Below, in pieces: positions 57,042-64,000 of a DNA stretch of 64,000 bases. Source of the stretch: Saprospiraceae bacterium (GTDB lineage: Bacteria; Bacteroidota; Bacteroidia; Chitinophagales; Saprospiraceae); the NCBI GenBank assembly GCA_019187225.1, contig JABAQQ010000021.1:67600-131599 (forward strand). The letters are read 5' to 3'. The translations under genes were made by a program, and so were the position numbers. Below the pieces are notes generated by a model, which did not search any database, was not told the DNA's origin, and worked only from the letters and a program-made list of their open reading frames with translations. The first letter of the stretch is position 1. Each line of letters opens with the position of its first letter.

Positions 57042-58484
57042 TCAGCCTTTTATAACCGCAAGCGGACGCAATTTAGCCACTTTGAGCGCAATACCGGCGC
57101 GATGCATCGTTTCCACCACAAGGTTGACGTCCTTGTAGGCGATGGGTGCTTCTTCGGCAATGCCGCTGAACGAACCGGCCTCGACATAGATACCTGCCTT
57201 CAAAAGTTCCGCTTTAAGTTGGGGTGCATTCACCTGCCTTTTGGCGGCGCGGCGGGAAAGACTGCGCCCCGCGCCGTGGCAGGAGGTGCCAAAAGAAGCC
57301 TCCATGCCCGCCTGTGTTCCCAATAAAATATACGAGGCTGTGCCCATACTTCCGGGAATGAGCACCGGCTGGCCGATGTCGCGCAAACCGGCGGGCAATT
57401 CCGTAAAGCCTGCCCCGAATGCCCGTGTGGCGCCTTTCCGGTGGACGATGAGTTTCATTTTCCGGCCGTCTATTTTGTGTTCTTCGATCTTGGCGATGTT
57501 GTGCGCTACATCGTACAGCAGGTGCAATGTGCCGCCTTTTTTCCCCAATACATTCGTCCAGGCGGTGCGCACTTCGTGGGTGATCACTTCGCGGTTGCAC
57601 CAGGCGAAATTGGCGGCAGCGCACATGGCTTTGAAGTAATCCTGCCCCTCCGGAGAATGGAGCGGGACGCAGGCGAGTTCGCGGTCGGGCATTTTGATGC
57701 CGTATTTATCCATCGCGCCCACCATGACGCGCAGGTAATCGGTAGCAACCTGGTGCCCCAGGCCCCGCGAGCCGGTGTGGATAAGCACGACGACCTGACC
57801 GGGATGGATGCCGAAAGCGCGGGCTGCCGTTTCGTGATAGATTTCTTCCACCCGATCCACCTCGACAAAGTGATTGCCCGAACCGATGGTGCCCAATTGG
57901 TCGTGCCCGCGCATTTTGGCGGCTTCGGAAACACATCCGGGGTCGGCCTCCGCGAGCCGGCCGTGACTTTCGATGTGCAACAGGTCCTCCGGTCGCCCCA
58001 TTCCCTGTCGCACGGCCCATTCGGCGCCCTGGGACAGCACCGCATCCATTCCCTTTTCTGACAATTTGACTGCGCCGCCCTTGCCCACGCCGGAAGGTAT
58101 CTGTGCATACAGTTCTTTTGAAAGCGCCTCCAGTTTGTTTTGCACGTCTTCAAAATACAACTCCGACACCAACAGCCGCACCCCGCAGTTGATGTCGTAG
58201 CCGATCCCGCCCGGCGAAATAACACCGTCAGGGTAGCAGGTAGCCGCCACGCCGCCGATGGGAAATCCGTATCCTTCGTGCGCATCGGGCATTACCATAG
58301 CGGCGCCGACGATACCGGGCAGGGTCGCCACATTGACCAATTGCTCCAGCGAACGGTCGGCGAGCATGGGTTCCAGCAAGGATTCGAGGGCATAAATACG
58401 CGCCGGGACACGCATGTCGGCGCGGTAGCCCTGCGGGATTTCCCACAGATATTCGGCAAGGCGCAGCAGTTGTGCTTTTTCCAT
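57042..58484 (-). CDS. rtcB: tRNA-splicing ligase RtcB
   Basis: 480 residues from the ATG at 58482-58484 (MEKAQLLRLAEY). Conserved RtcB motifs: PDAHEGYGFPIGGVAA, GGIGYDINCGVRLL with the metal-binding Asp/Cys, GSGNHFVEVD (His/Asn), HTGSRGLGHQV and HGAGRSLSRRAAKR with the GMP-accepting His in CHGAGR. It joins RNA 2',3'-cyclic phosphate and 5'-OH ends with GTP and Mn. Its activator archease lies 17 nt upstream on the same strand. In bacteria the pair serves RNA repair after stress. No RtcR or tRNA/Y RNA is visible here. Confidence 0.95.
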   Translation of the reverse strand: MEKAQLLRLAEYLWEIPQGYRADMRVPARIYALESLLEPMLADRSLEQLVNVATLPGIVGAAMVMPDAHEGYGFPIGGVAATCYPDGVISPGGIGYDINCGVRLLVSELYFEDVQNKLEALSKELYAQIPSGVGKGGAVKLSEKGMDAVLSQGAEWAVRQGMGRPEDLLHIESHGRLAEADPGCVSEAAKMRGHDQLGTIGSGNHFVEVDRVEEIYHETAARAFGIHPGQVVVLIHTGSRGLGHQVATDYLRVMVGAMDKYGIKMPDRELACVPLHSPEGQDYFKAMCAAANFAWCNREVITHEVRTAWTNVLGKKGGTLHLLYDVAHNIAKIEEHKIDGRKMKLIVHRKGATRAFGAGFTELPAGLRDIGQPVLIPGSMGTASYILLGTQAGMEASFGTSCHGAGRSLSRRAAKRQVNAPQLKAELLKAGIYVEAGSFSGIAEEAPIAYKDVNLVVETMHRAGIALKVAKLRPLAVIKG

Positions 58485-58501
58485 GGTTTCCGTATTGATG
58501 A

Positions 58502-58933
58502 TCAGATATCGAAGATGATGCACGTGCTCCAGCGACCCGTTTTTTCATTGCGAACCACCTCGGCCTCGTGGTAGGTGACGGCTTTGATGTCGTCGTCGAA
58601 GTTTCTTATTGTATAGCCCGATACAGTAGCCTGAAGATATTGAAGTGACATTTCAAAGAAGTCAACCCGGCAAAAAAGGGCTTTCCCGGTATGGGTGGCG
58701 GTCAGTATTTCGGAAAGGAAATCCACGAGCAGGATGGTGGCGTCCGGCGCCCGGATGTCTATTTTGCGCGTAATGTCCAACACACCGGGTTTTCCGCAGC
58801 CGTTCTTTTTCAACACGCGGTTCATGGCTTCCAATCCGCCCCGAAACAAAGCTTCCTGCGAATCCGCCTCGATTTGAACGCGAACATCGGCGGTGTGGGG
58901 CAAAAAGCGGATCTTATATTCTTTATTCGGCAT
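58502..58933 (-). CDS. Archease (RtcB activator)
   Basis: 143 residues from the ATG at 58931-58933 (MPNKEYKIRFLPHTADVRVQ); a TTG ten codons upstream is also open. Archease fold: LPHTADVRVQIEADSQEALF carrying the metal-binding Asp, DFLSEILTATHT and IKAVTYHEAEVVR with the third ligand, then the IIFDI end. It speeds RtcB guanylylation and turnover. Immediately upstream of rtcB, 17 nt gap, so co-transcribed. Confidence 0.92.
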   Translation of the reverse strand: MPNKEYKIRFLPHTADVRVQIEADSQEALFRGGLEAMNRVLKKNGCGKPGVLDITRKIDIRAPDATILLVDFLSEILTATHTGKALFCRVDFFEMSLQYLQATVSGYTIRNFDDDIKAVTYHEAEVVRNEKTGRWSTCIIFDI

Positions 58934-59069
58934 GAATTGTATGTTCAAAGGTTCATCATTCAAATACCGGGGTTTATGACAAAGATCAAGGCAGAGGTTG
59001 AGATTAGTTGTAGGTAAAATTCCTGAAACCGGCTCAACTTTGTGCCGTTCAATTCAAAAACTTCAATGT

Positions 59070-59519
59070 ATGAAACAAGTTAAAACCGGTATTTGGCTCG
59101 ATTTCAAAGATGCCTATGTGATTTCTTTCGATGAAAATGAAAATGCGAGCGTTCAGCATGTTCATTCGGAAGTGACCCACCCCGCCACTAAGGGCGGTTC
59201 GCGTTCCAAAACGCCGTGGGGGCCGCAGTTTGCGCCGCCCGACAGCACCAATGAAGAGCGGGCCAAACACGAAGAACACCATTATTTCCAACAGGTGATG
59301 GAACTCATTTCCCCGGAAACGGATCAGCTCGTGATATTTGGCCCTGCGGAAGCCAAAATAGGTTTGAAAAAAGAGATCGAGCGCATCAAACACTACCACC
59401 CGCGCCTGCGCGCCGTGTTGCCTTCGGATTATATCTCCCAAAAAGAAATGGTCGTATTGGTCCGGAATTTCTTTGAAAATCCGGGGAACTACATCAAACC
59501 GGAAGAAGAGGAGCTATAG
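59070..59519 (+). CDS. Uncharacterised cytoplasmic protein
   Basis: 149 residues from the ATG at 59070. No signal or membrane helix. It begins MKQVKTGIWLDFKDAYVISF, with a middle acidic/His-rich stretch (NEERAKHEEHHYFQQVMELI), then QLVIFGPAEAKIGLKKEIERI and VLPSDYISQKEMVVLVRNFF. The VIFGPAEAK ... L strand-helix order recalls the middle domain of eRF1/Pelota-like bacterial proteins, but this is only a weak resemblance. Preceded by CAACTTTG at 59035-59042 as a likely -7 element. Function unknown. Confidence 0.72.
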   Translation: MKQVKTGIWLDFKDAYVISFDENENASVQHVHSEVTHPATKGGSRSKTPWGPQFAPPDSTNEERAKHEEHHYFQQVMELISPETDQLVIFGPAEAKIGLKKEIERIKHYHPRLRAVLPSDYISQKEMVVLVRNFFENPGNYIKPEEEEL

Positions 59520-59545
59520 AAATTTAAAAGTGCCCGATGTTTGCA

Positions 59546-59625
59546 GATTTTCGCAGAAAAACCAGGCAGAGGGTGTCGGAAACATTTCATTTTCGGCACT
59601 TTCTCTGTTATTTTCTGCGAAAATC
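59546..59625. repeat. 15-bp-arm hairpin with nested inner palindrome
   Basis: GATTTTCGCAGAAAA (59546-59560) pairs perfectly with 59611-59625; inside the loop GTGTCGGAAA pairs with TTTTCGGCAC. It lies in the 163-bp gap before the paralogue gene. Confidence 0.8.
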
Positions 59626-59682
59626 CGGGGCAAGGCCGTTAGTCATGCGAAAGTACCATTTATCAACAAAGACATCAGTGCT

Positions 59683-60279
59683 ATGAGACATTTACTTTTC
59701 GCTTTTCTTATCCTGTTTTTTTCTCCGCTCCGTGCTCAGGAGGAAGAGGTTGTGTTTGACAAAGCCGTTGTACACGGCGGTTTTGGCGGCCCCCTGATTG
59801 AACTGTCCGGCATGGCCGATCAGTCGGGCGTAATGGTCGGCGGCGGTGGCGGTGTCATCGTGAACGATTTTTTCTTCGGCGGCTTCGGCCAGGGCGGGAG
59901 CTTTGCCGAGCATGCCATTGTGGGGCAATTGTATCCCATTAATTTCGGTTACGGCGGATTATGGGTGGGTTACGTAAAACCAACGCACAAAGCACTTCAT
60001 TTTTTCAGCGGCGTCAAAATTGCAGGCGGCAGCATCTCGATTGCCGAAAGCCGCGATGATTTTGAGGACTCCCTGTTTGATGAAACCGTTTTTGTATTGC
60101 AACCCGAAGTGGGTGTCGAAGTGAATTTATGGAAATGGTTCCGCATTGCGCTCACGGGCAACTTGCGCGTGGTCAGCGGTATTCAGCCCCACAATCTTGC
60201 AGGGTTGAAAAACAGCGATTTTAATTCGGGGGGTATGGCGCTCACCCTGCGGTTCGGGAAGTTTTACCGGAATGAGTGA
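59683..60279 (+). CDS. Secreted glycine-rich protein (paralogue of 45368-45994)
   Basis: 198 residues from the ATG at 59683 (MRHLLFAFLILFFSPLRAQ, signal peptide). Shares with the other copy VHGGFGGPLIELS, GGGGGVIVNDFFFGGFGQG, GYGGLWVGYVKPTHKALHFF, KIAGGSISIA and QPEVGVEVNLWKWFRI, but lacks the acidic WDD stretch. Likely an outer-membrane or secreted beta protein of unknown role. It converges on the ferritin-like/VIT1 gene with 23 nt between stops. Confidence 0.8.
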   Translation: MRHLLFAFLILFFSPLRAQEEEVVFDKAVVHGGFGGPLIELSGMADQSGVMVGGGGGVIVNDFFFGGFGQGGSFAEHAIVGQLYPINFGYGGLWVGYVKPTHKALHFFSGVKIAGGSISIAESRDDFEDSLFDETVFVLQPEVGVEVNLWKWFRIALTGNLRVVSGIQPHNLAGLKNSDFNSGGMALTLRFGKFYRNE

Positions 60280-60302
60280 TTGGGGATCAACATCGCCGCC
60301 CC

Positions 60303-61400
60303 TCACCCCGCAATAGACACTCCGATCAGTTTTCCGATAAAAAACGTGACGCCTGCCGCCGCCAGCCCGAACAGTACCTGACGGAAACCGGAATACCACA
60401 CACTTTTACCGGTAAACAGCGTGATGGCCGCCCCTATCAGGAAAAGTCCCAATGCGCTCAGGGCCAGGCTCCAGATCACAGCCGGAGTTCCGCTGCCGAA
60501 AAAGAATGGCAATACTGGCAAAACGGCCCCTACTGCAAACAGGAAAAACGATGCTAAAGCAGCCTCCCAGGCAGAGCCCTGCAATTCTTCGGCATTGATG
60601 CCCAGTTCTTCCTTGACAAGCACTTCATGGGCGTGCGCTTTGTCAGCCATAGTAGTTTCGGCCATTTTCCAGGCTTCCGCTTCCGAAATGCCTTTTGCCA
60701 TGTAAATGAGGGCCAGTTCTTTTTTCTCCGCTTCCGGGTGGAGTTCAATCTCCTCCTGCTCCAGTGCCATCTGGCGTTCGTAGAGTTCCTGCGAACTTTT
60801 CACCGAAATCCACTCGCCCAGTGCCATGGATAACGCACCGGCCAGCAGACCTGCCACGCCCGCCAGCAATACGCCGGAGCCGCCGGTAGCCCCCGCTACA
60901 CCCATGACAAGGCTCATGTTGGATACGAGGCCATCGTTGCCGCCCAACACCGCCGCCCGCAACGCGTTGCCACCCACCGTTTTGTGTTTGCCTTCGAGTT
61001 GGGACAGTTTTTCGCCGGAGACGCGGCTTTTGGTTTGCAACAATGATTGCAGGATCTTAACGTGATTGGTCTCTGTGCCCGAAACGGGTGCCTGCTTTTT
61101 GTTTTTAGCGGTTACCACCGCATTGGCGATGCTTTTTTCGGTTTCCAGCAATGCACCCAGCAAATAATCGTAGCCGAAAACTTTGCCGACCTGATTGAGC
61201 GTGCGGGCACGCCAGGAGGGGCCGGGCAATGCGATGCCCCCATTCTGTTGGGAAAAATGAAGGGCGTGACTGCGTTCGATTTCCGCGAGCCCCCTGAAAA
61301 TGGCGGCTACATCCGGATTATCTTCCTGCGCTGCGATCTTGTCGTATAGCCAGGCAGTATCAATCTCGGTCTGGAGGTTGGCAAGCGATTTATTTTTCAT
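60303..61400 (-). CDS. VIT1/CCC1-type transporter with N-terminal ferritin-like domain
   Basis: 365 residues from the ATG at 61398-61400 (MKNKSLANLQTEIDTAWLYD). Residues about 5-130 resemble an erythrin/rubrerythrin-like di-iron helix bundle (AEIERSHALHF with ExxH, LLGALLETEKSIANAV). From about 145 a VIT1/CCC1 membrane domain: RAAVLGGNDGLVSNMSLVMG, ALSMALGEWISVKSSQELYE, then three C-terminal membrane helices. Comparable fused proteins (MbfA type) export iron and protect from peroxide. Ligands of the first Fe position are not all identifiable, so iron oxidation at the N-terminal domain is an inference. Confidence 0.87.
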   Translation of the reverse strand: MKNKSLANLQTEIDTAWLYDKIAAQEDNPDVAAIFRGLAEIERSHALHFSQQNGGIALPGPSWRARTLNQVGKVFGYDYLLGALLETEKSIANAVVTAKNKKQAPVSGTETNHVKILQSLLQTKSRVSGEKLSQLEGKHKTVGGNALRAAVLGGNDGLVSNMSLVMGVAGATGGSGVLLAGVAGLLAGALSMALGEWISVKSSQELYERQMALEQEEIELHPEAEKKELALIYMAKGISEAEAWKMAETTMADKAHAHEVLVKEELGINAEELQGSAWEAALASFFLFAVGAVLPVLPFFFGSGTPAVIWSLALSALGLFLIGAAITLFTGKSVWYSGFRQVLFGLAAAGVTFFIGKLIGVSIAG

Positions 61401-61472
61401 AGGCACTAAGATAGGTTGTTTGAAATGGTTTGAGATGTTTGAGGGGTTTGATATTGACAATTTCAAACAATA

Positions 61473-62579
61473 TTACCGCTTATGAGCATCCCGCTCCGCC
61501 AGCCGTTTGATGTTTTTCAATTCGGCGATTTGCATGATGGCATGTACGGGTGGATAAATGACAGCGCCCATCAACCATTCGGCCCATTTGGGTGCAATGG
61601 CGCCGCGTGCCCGGGTGATAAGGCGCGTCGCATCGGCGCCGATGGGCTCCAGTACGAAAGACCAGCTCATTTTAAAAGGACCACTGGTGAGCATAGTATG
61701 ATCAGATTCGCCGCCGATCACAAAAAACCGCTCTTTTTCAACGGCATAGACTTCGAAAAAACCGTCCTGTGCGGGCGTGGCAGACAGCCTGTCCCCCACC
61801 GCCCGGCTTTCCCAGCCTTCCACCAAATGGTCAATGCTCGGCACGCCGCCGTTGTCCAGCGCATCAATACTGTACCATCCACCCCGGTCGCAGCCCAGTT
61901 GCATCAGGTAGCGCCACACGATAGAAGGCGGCGCTTCGATGTCGCGGTGGTGGGTCATTTGATATTTAGCACCGGGGATGCGTTCGTCGCCCGGCATAGC
62001 AATCTCGTCCACATCAGGCCGTTTCATTTTGCCCATTTCCGCTTCGAGGTGGGCCATACCCGAATGCCGGATCAGGCGGGAACCGATGCCGATGACGCTG
62101 TAATAGCGTTGAAGTTTTTCCCAACTTTCATCGTCGGTGGCCGTCGTGCGCAGTTCGAGGCTGACGGTGCTGCCTTCGCCGCAGGGCTCCACCGCGATCG
62201 CCCAGGCGAGCTTGCCCCAACCCGGCTCGTTGAAATCGCGAAAATCAGCCGGCGCCACCGGGGCGAAGGGTATGTTCAGGTGCCAGAACTGTCCCACCGA
62301 CCCCACCACGACTTCGCGGCCAGGAACTTCTTCGAGGATCATGAATCCGGTACCCTGCCGGGCCACCTGGTCCACACCGATGCTTCGGTCTTCCTCTTTT
62401 CTTTTCCCGGTCAGCAGATCGGGCAAAGCGCGGATATCGAACAACAACCGCACCCAGGGAATGTCGGAAGCGTCGAAATGGCGGGCGGTTTCCCACGCCG
62501 CATCGGGTTTTGCTTTTACAAAAATCCGGTTGATCTCAGTGTGGCGGGGGTTGGGAAGGTGACGTTGGATGGCTCTCAT
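61473..62579 (-). CDS. Two-domain SRPBCC/START-like protein
   Basis: 368 residues. First half (about 10-185) and second half (about 205-365) both read as SRPBCC-type helix-grip domains: SVGQFWHLNIPFAPVAP and VAIEPC-type strands in the first, HHRDIEAPPSIVWRYLMQLG ... KMSWSFVLEPIGADATRLI in the second. Related to DUF2867 and uncharacterised polyketide-cyclase-like proteins. No catalytic motif is evident. Starts 70 nt upstream of the ferritin-like/VIT1 gene on the same strand, so co-transcription is possible. Confidence 0.78.
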   Translation of the reverse strand: MRAIQRHLPNPRHTEINRIFVKAKPDAAWETARHFDASDIPWVRLLFDIRALPDLLTGKRKEEDRSIGVDQVARQGTGFMILEEVPGREVVVGSVGQFWHLNIPFAPVAPADFRDFNEPGWGKLAWAIAVEPCGEGSTVSLELRTTATDDESWEKLQRYYSVIGIGSRLIRHSGMAHLEAEMGKMKRPDVDEIAMPGDERIPGAKYQMTHHRDIEAPPSIVWRYLMQLGCDRGGWYSIDALDNGGVPSIDHLVEGWESRAVGDRLSATPAQDGFFEVYAVEKERFFVIGGESDHTMLTSGPFKMSWSFVLEPIGADATRLITRARGAIAPKWAEWLMGAVIYPPVHAIMQIAELKNIKRLAERDAHKR

Positions 62580-62599
62580 AATTGAAGGGGAATTCAGGT

Positions 62600-62905
62600 G
62601 TTAAGGTTGGACGCTGGGCTTTTTGACGCTGGACGTTGGACGCTGGACTTTTTGACATTGGACGCTGGACGCTGGACGCTGGATGTTGGACTTTTTGACG
62701 TTGGACGCTGGACGCTGGATGTTGGACGCTGGATGTTGGACTTTTTGACATTGGACGCTGGATGTTGGACGCTGATCATTCGTCCCTGATGATCAATCAT
62801 TTAGTCAAACATCCAATGTCAAAAAGTCCAGCGTCCAACGTCAAAAAGTCCAGCGTCCAACATCAAAAAGTCCAATATCCAACGTCAAAAAGTCCAATAT
62901 CCACC
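62600..62905. repeat. Long TTGGACGCTGGACTTTTTGAC / GTCAAAAAGTCCAGCGTCC inverted repeat
   Basis: The left arm (about 62605-62774) alternates GACGCTGGAC and TTTTTGACG words; the right arm (about 62795-62905) is complementary. It fills the 329-bp gap between two minus-strand genes and has no other content. Two overlapping short frames on each strand (for example SPASNVKKSSVQ) are translations of the repeat. Confidence 0.93.
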
Positions 62906-62908
62906 TGT

Positions 62909-63982
62909 TTAAATCAATCGGAAGCTCGTCACGCCCAGCAGCCCTTTTTCCGAATAAACTGCTGCGACATAGGTACCGCCCTTCAGGCGGTCGTCCAATT
63001 TGTAATTCAATTCGATGCGTTGGTTCCGAATGACGTTTTGCAATTGTGTCTGCTGCGCGATGATCTCTACGTTGCCTTTGGGCGTTCTGATGGTGGCGCG
63101 GATGGGATTTTTCGAAGGAACGGGAATTCCTTTATCGTCCGTGATAGCCAGGTAGATTTGTTGGTTGCCCTGGTAGGAAGGCGGCACGTCGTTGAGTTCG
63201 AAACTCACTTTGATCTCGCGGGTCTTGCGGGCACGCACGGTCAGTTTGTCGTTGCGGCGCTCCATTTCCACCCGGAAGGAAGAGGCTTTAAACTGCGCCG
63301 ATTGCGTTTGCCGTATCTGAGCTTCCAGTTTTCGGGCAAGATCGCTCACCTGCCACGTGAGAGAATCGGCCGTTCCCCTGAGCCGGGCGTTTTCAGCGCG
63401 GAGTTCGGCGTTCTGGTTGTTCAGAATAGCGATGACGGTTTCGTAGCGGTCTTTGAGCGTTTGCAGCCGTTGTACCTGGGCGCGCAGGGCTTTTTCTTCG
63501 CGTGCGTTCTCCGCCTGTATCTCCCGGATGACTTCTTCCTTTTCCGCAAGGAGGTTGGTCGCTTCGTTCAGGCTTTGCGCTAAAGAATCGTTGGTGACGC
63601 TCAGTTCGGCAAAAGTCGTTCCCAGGCTGCTCAGGTTGCTTTCGAGGTCGTTTTTTACCGTTACCAGCGAATCGAGCACGGCTTCGTGCGCTTCATTTTC
63701 TGCCTGGCGGATGTTCTGCAGATTCTTCAGTCGCGTCCACGACCAGATGCCCAAGCCGGCGGAAAGCAACAACAACGCAGTCACCAACAAAGCATAAGTC
63801 CGGGCGCTCAGCAGGTAAGGCCGTTTAAAAGGTTGAACCCCGATGGATTCGTCCCTTTCATTTTTCTTCCGGAGGTGCGCTATTTCCGTATGCTGATCGG
63901 GATCAACTTCCGGCAGATCCAGTTTGCGCTGATGTTCGGGGCTGGATTCCTGTGAAAACTTTCGAAAAAGAGAACTGAACAT
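62909..63982 (-). CDS. Membrane-anchored coiled-coil protein
   Basis: 357 residues. Charged cytoplasmic head (1-55, KKNERDESIGVQP), one membrane helix at about 62-82 (ARTYALLVTALLLLSAGLGIW), then a long coiled coil at about 90-225 (LAEKEEVIREIQAENAREEK, LNNQNAELRAENARLRG) and a C-terminal beta domain at about 235-357 (ISYK-type strands: IKVSFELNDVPPSYQGNQQI, TYVAAVYSEKGLLGVTSF). No enzyme motif. Such topology recalls periplasmic scaffolds or envelope proteins. Intact, and it starts 18 nt before the window edge region. Confidence 0.78.
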   Translation of the reverse strand: MFSSLFRKFSQESSPEHQRKLDLPEVDPDQHTEIAHLRKKNERDESIGVQPFKRPYLLSARTYALLVTALLLLSAGLGIWSWTRLKNLQNIRQAENEAHEAVLDSLVTVKNDLESNLSSLGTTFAELSVTNDSLAQSLNEATNLLAEKEEVIREIQAENAREEKALRAQVQRLQTLKDRYETVIAILNNQNAELRAENARLRGTADSLTWQVSDLARKLEAQIRQTQSAQFKASSFRVEMERRNDKLTVRARKTREIKVSFELNDVPPSYQGNQQIYLAITDDKGIPVPSKNPIRATIRTPKGNVEIIAQQTQLQNVIRNQRIELNYKLDDRLKGGTYVAAVYSEKGLLGVTSFRLI

Positions 63983-64000
63983 AGTCGGATATTTTTGTAA

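Noticed and set aside
59007-59042. A TAGGTAAAAT...CAACTTTG segment before the gene at 59070, looking like a sixth operator-promoter module.
   Set aside because: The GTAA half lies 24 nt from CTTTG instead of the constant 30, and there is no TWACC partner half-site.
61482-62585. A 367-codon plus-strand frame overlapping the SRPBCC gene.
   Set aside because: Composition is His/Arg-rich without any domain, typical for the antisense of a GC-rich gene.
62594-62905. Open frames reading SPASNVKKSSVQ-type peptides on both strands.
   Set aside because: They are direct translations of the word repeat with no independent start context or conserved domain.

Overview
The window is chromosomal DNA from a member of the Bacteroidota, most likely a Saprospiria/Cytophagia-type environmental bacterium (inference). 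The support is: five secreted proteins with C-terminal type IX secretion (T9SS) sorting domains, LytS/LytTR two-component systems, TPR-fused histidine kinases, SprB-type and delta-60 surface repeats, promoters with the Bacteroidota TTTG -7 element and no obvious Shine-Dalgarno sequences. I found no rRNA, tRNA, phage, plasmid, CRISPR or intact IS element.

Layout. 1-9.4 kb: the end of a PhnD-type binding protein, a VOC protein, then a minus-strand signalling block of one LytTR regulator and four tandem LytS-type kinases (one looks like a pseudokinase) with a T9SS beta-propeller protein between them. 9.4-13.7 kb: small minus-strand genes, including a DUF2805 gene joined out of frame to a beheaded SDR gene, a duplicated-domain lipoprotein, DinB, an alpha/beta hydrolase and a Crp/Fnr regulator. 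13.7-38.5 kb: a mostly plus-strand metabolic island with GH63 glucosidase, glycogen debranching enzyme, aquaporin, two SDRs, a heme/Rieske membrane protein, an esterase with starch-binding domain, a second Crp/Fnr regulator, a GMC oxidoreductase, VOC, AhpD-like, two YHS proteins, a HbpS-like protein and an SMP-30 lactonase. 38.5-48.9 kb: T9SS-exported surface proteins. 48.9-64 kb: a CoA-transferase next to a 2-hydroxyacyl-CoA lyase-like enzyme, a nuclease, a triple CBM48 protein, an aspartic protease, CBS, PEBP, RtcB with archease, a ferritin-like/VIT1 protein, SRPBCC and a coiled-coil membrane protein.

Three observations stand out. (1) Five transcription units in the 13.7-35 kb island share a near-identical promoter: a Crp/Fnr-like imperfect palindrome TGTWACCNNSGTAA whose G lies exactly 39 nt before a YTTTG -7 element in all five. 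This places the operator centre near -41, the class II activator position. It defines a candidate regulon, and two Crp/Fnr genes lie next to or inside it. (2) Intergenic spaces are filled with inverted repeats built from a few short words (GGACGTT, AATCCGAA, ACCGTCTACCGTCC, GTTGATAAA and others). The same words also sit in frame inside at least seven coding sequences, and one 18-nt insertion can be read directly by comparing two copies of the same gene tail. (3) An AAA/DUF4143 ATPase gene is wedged at the 3' end of the GH63 gene and is flanked by a 124-bp direct repeat of that 3' end.

Functionally, the island couples alpha-glucan breakdown (GH63, GH133, CBM48-type esterase) with oxidation of sugars or alcohols (GMC, SMP-30 lactonase, glucose-dehydrogenase-like SDR) and with redox or heme proteins (Rieske, HbpS, YHS). 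The shared operator suggests these steps are switched on together. The inducing signal cannot be read from the sequence.
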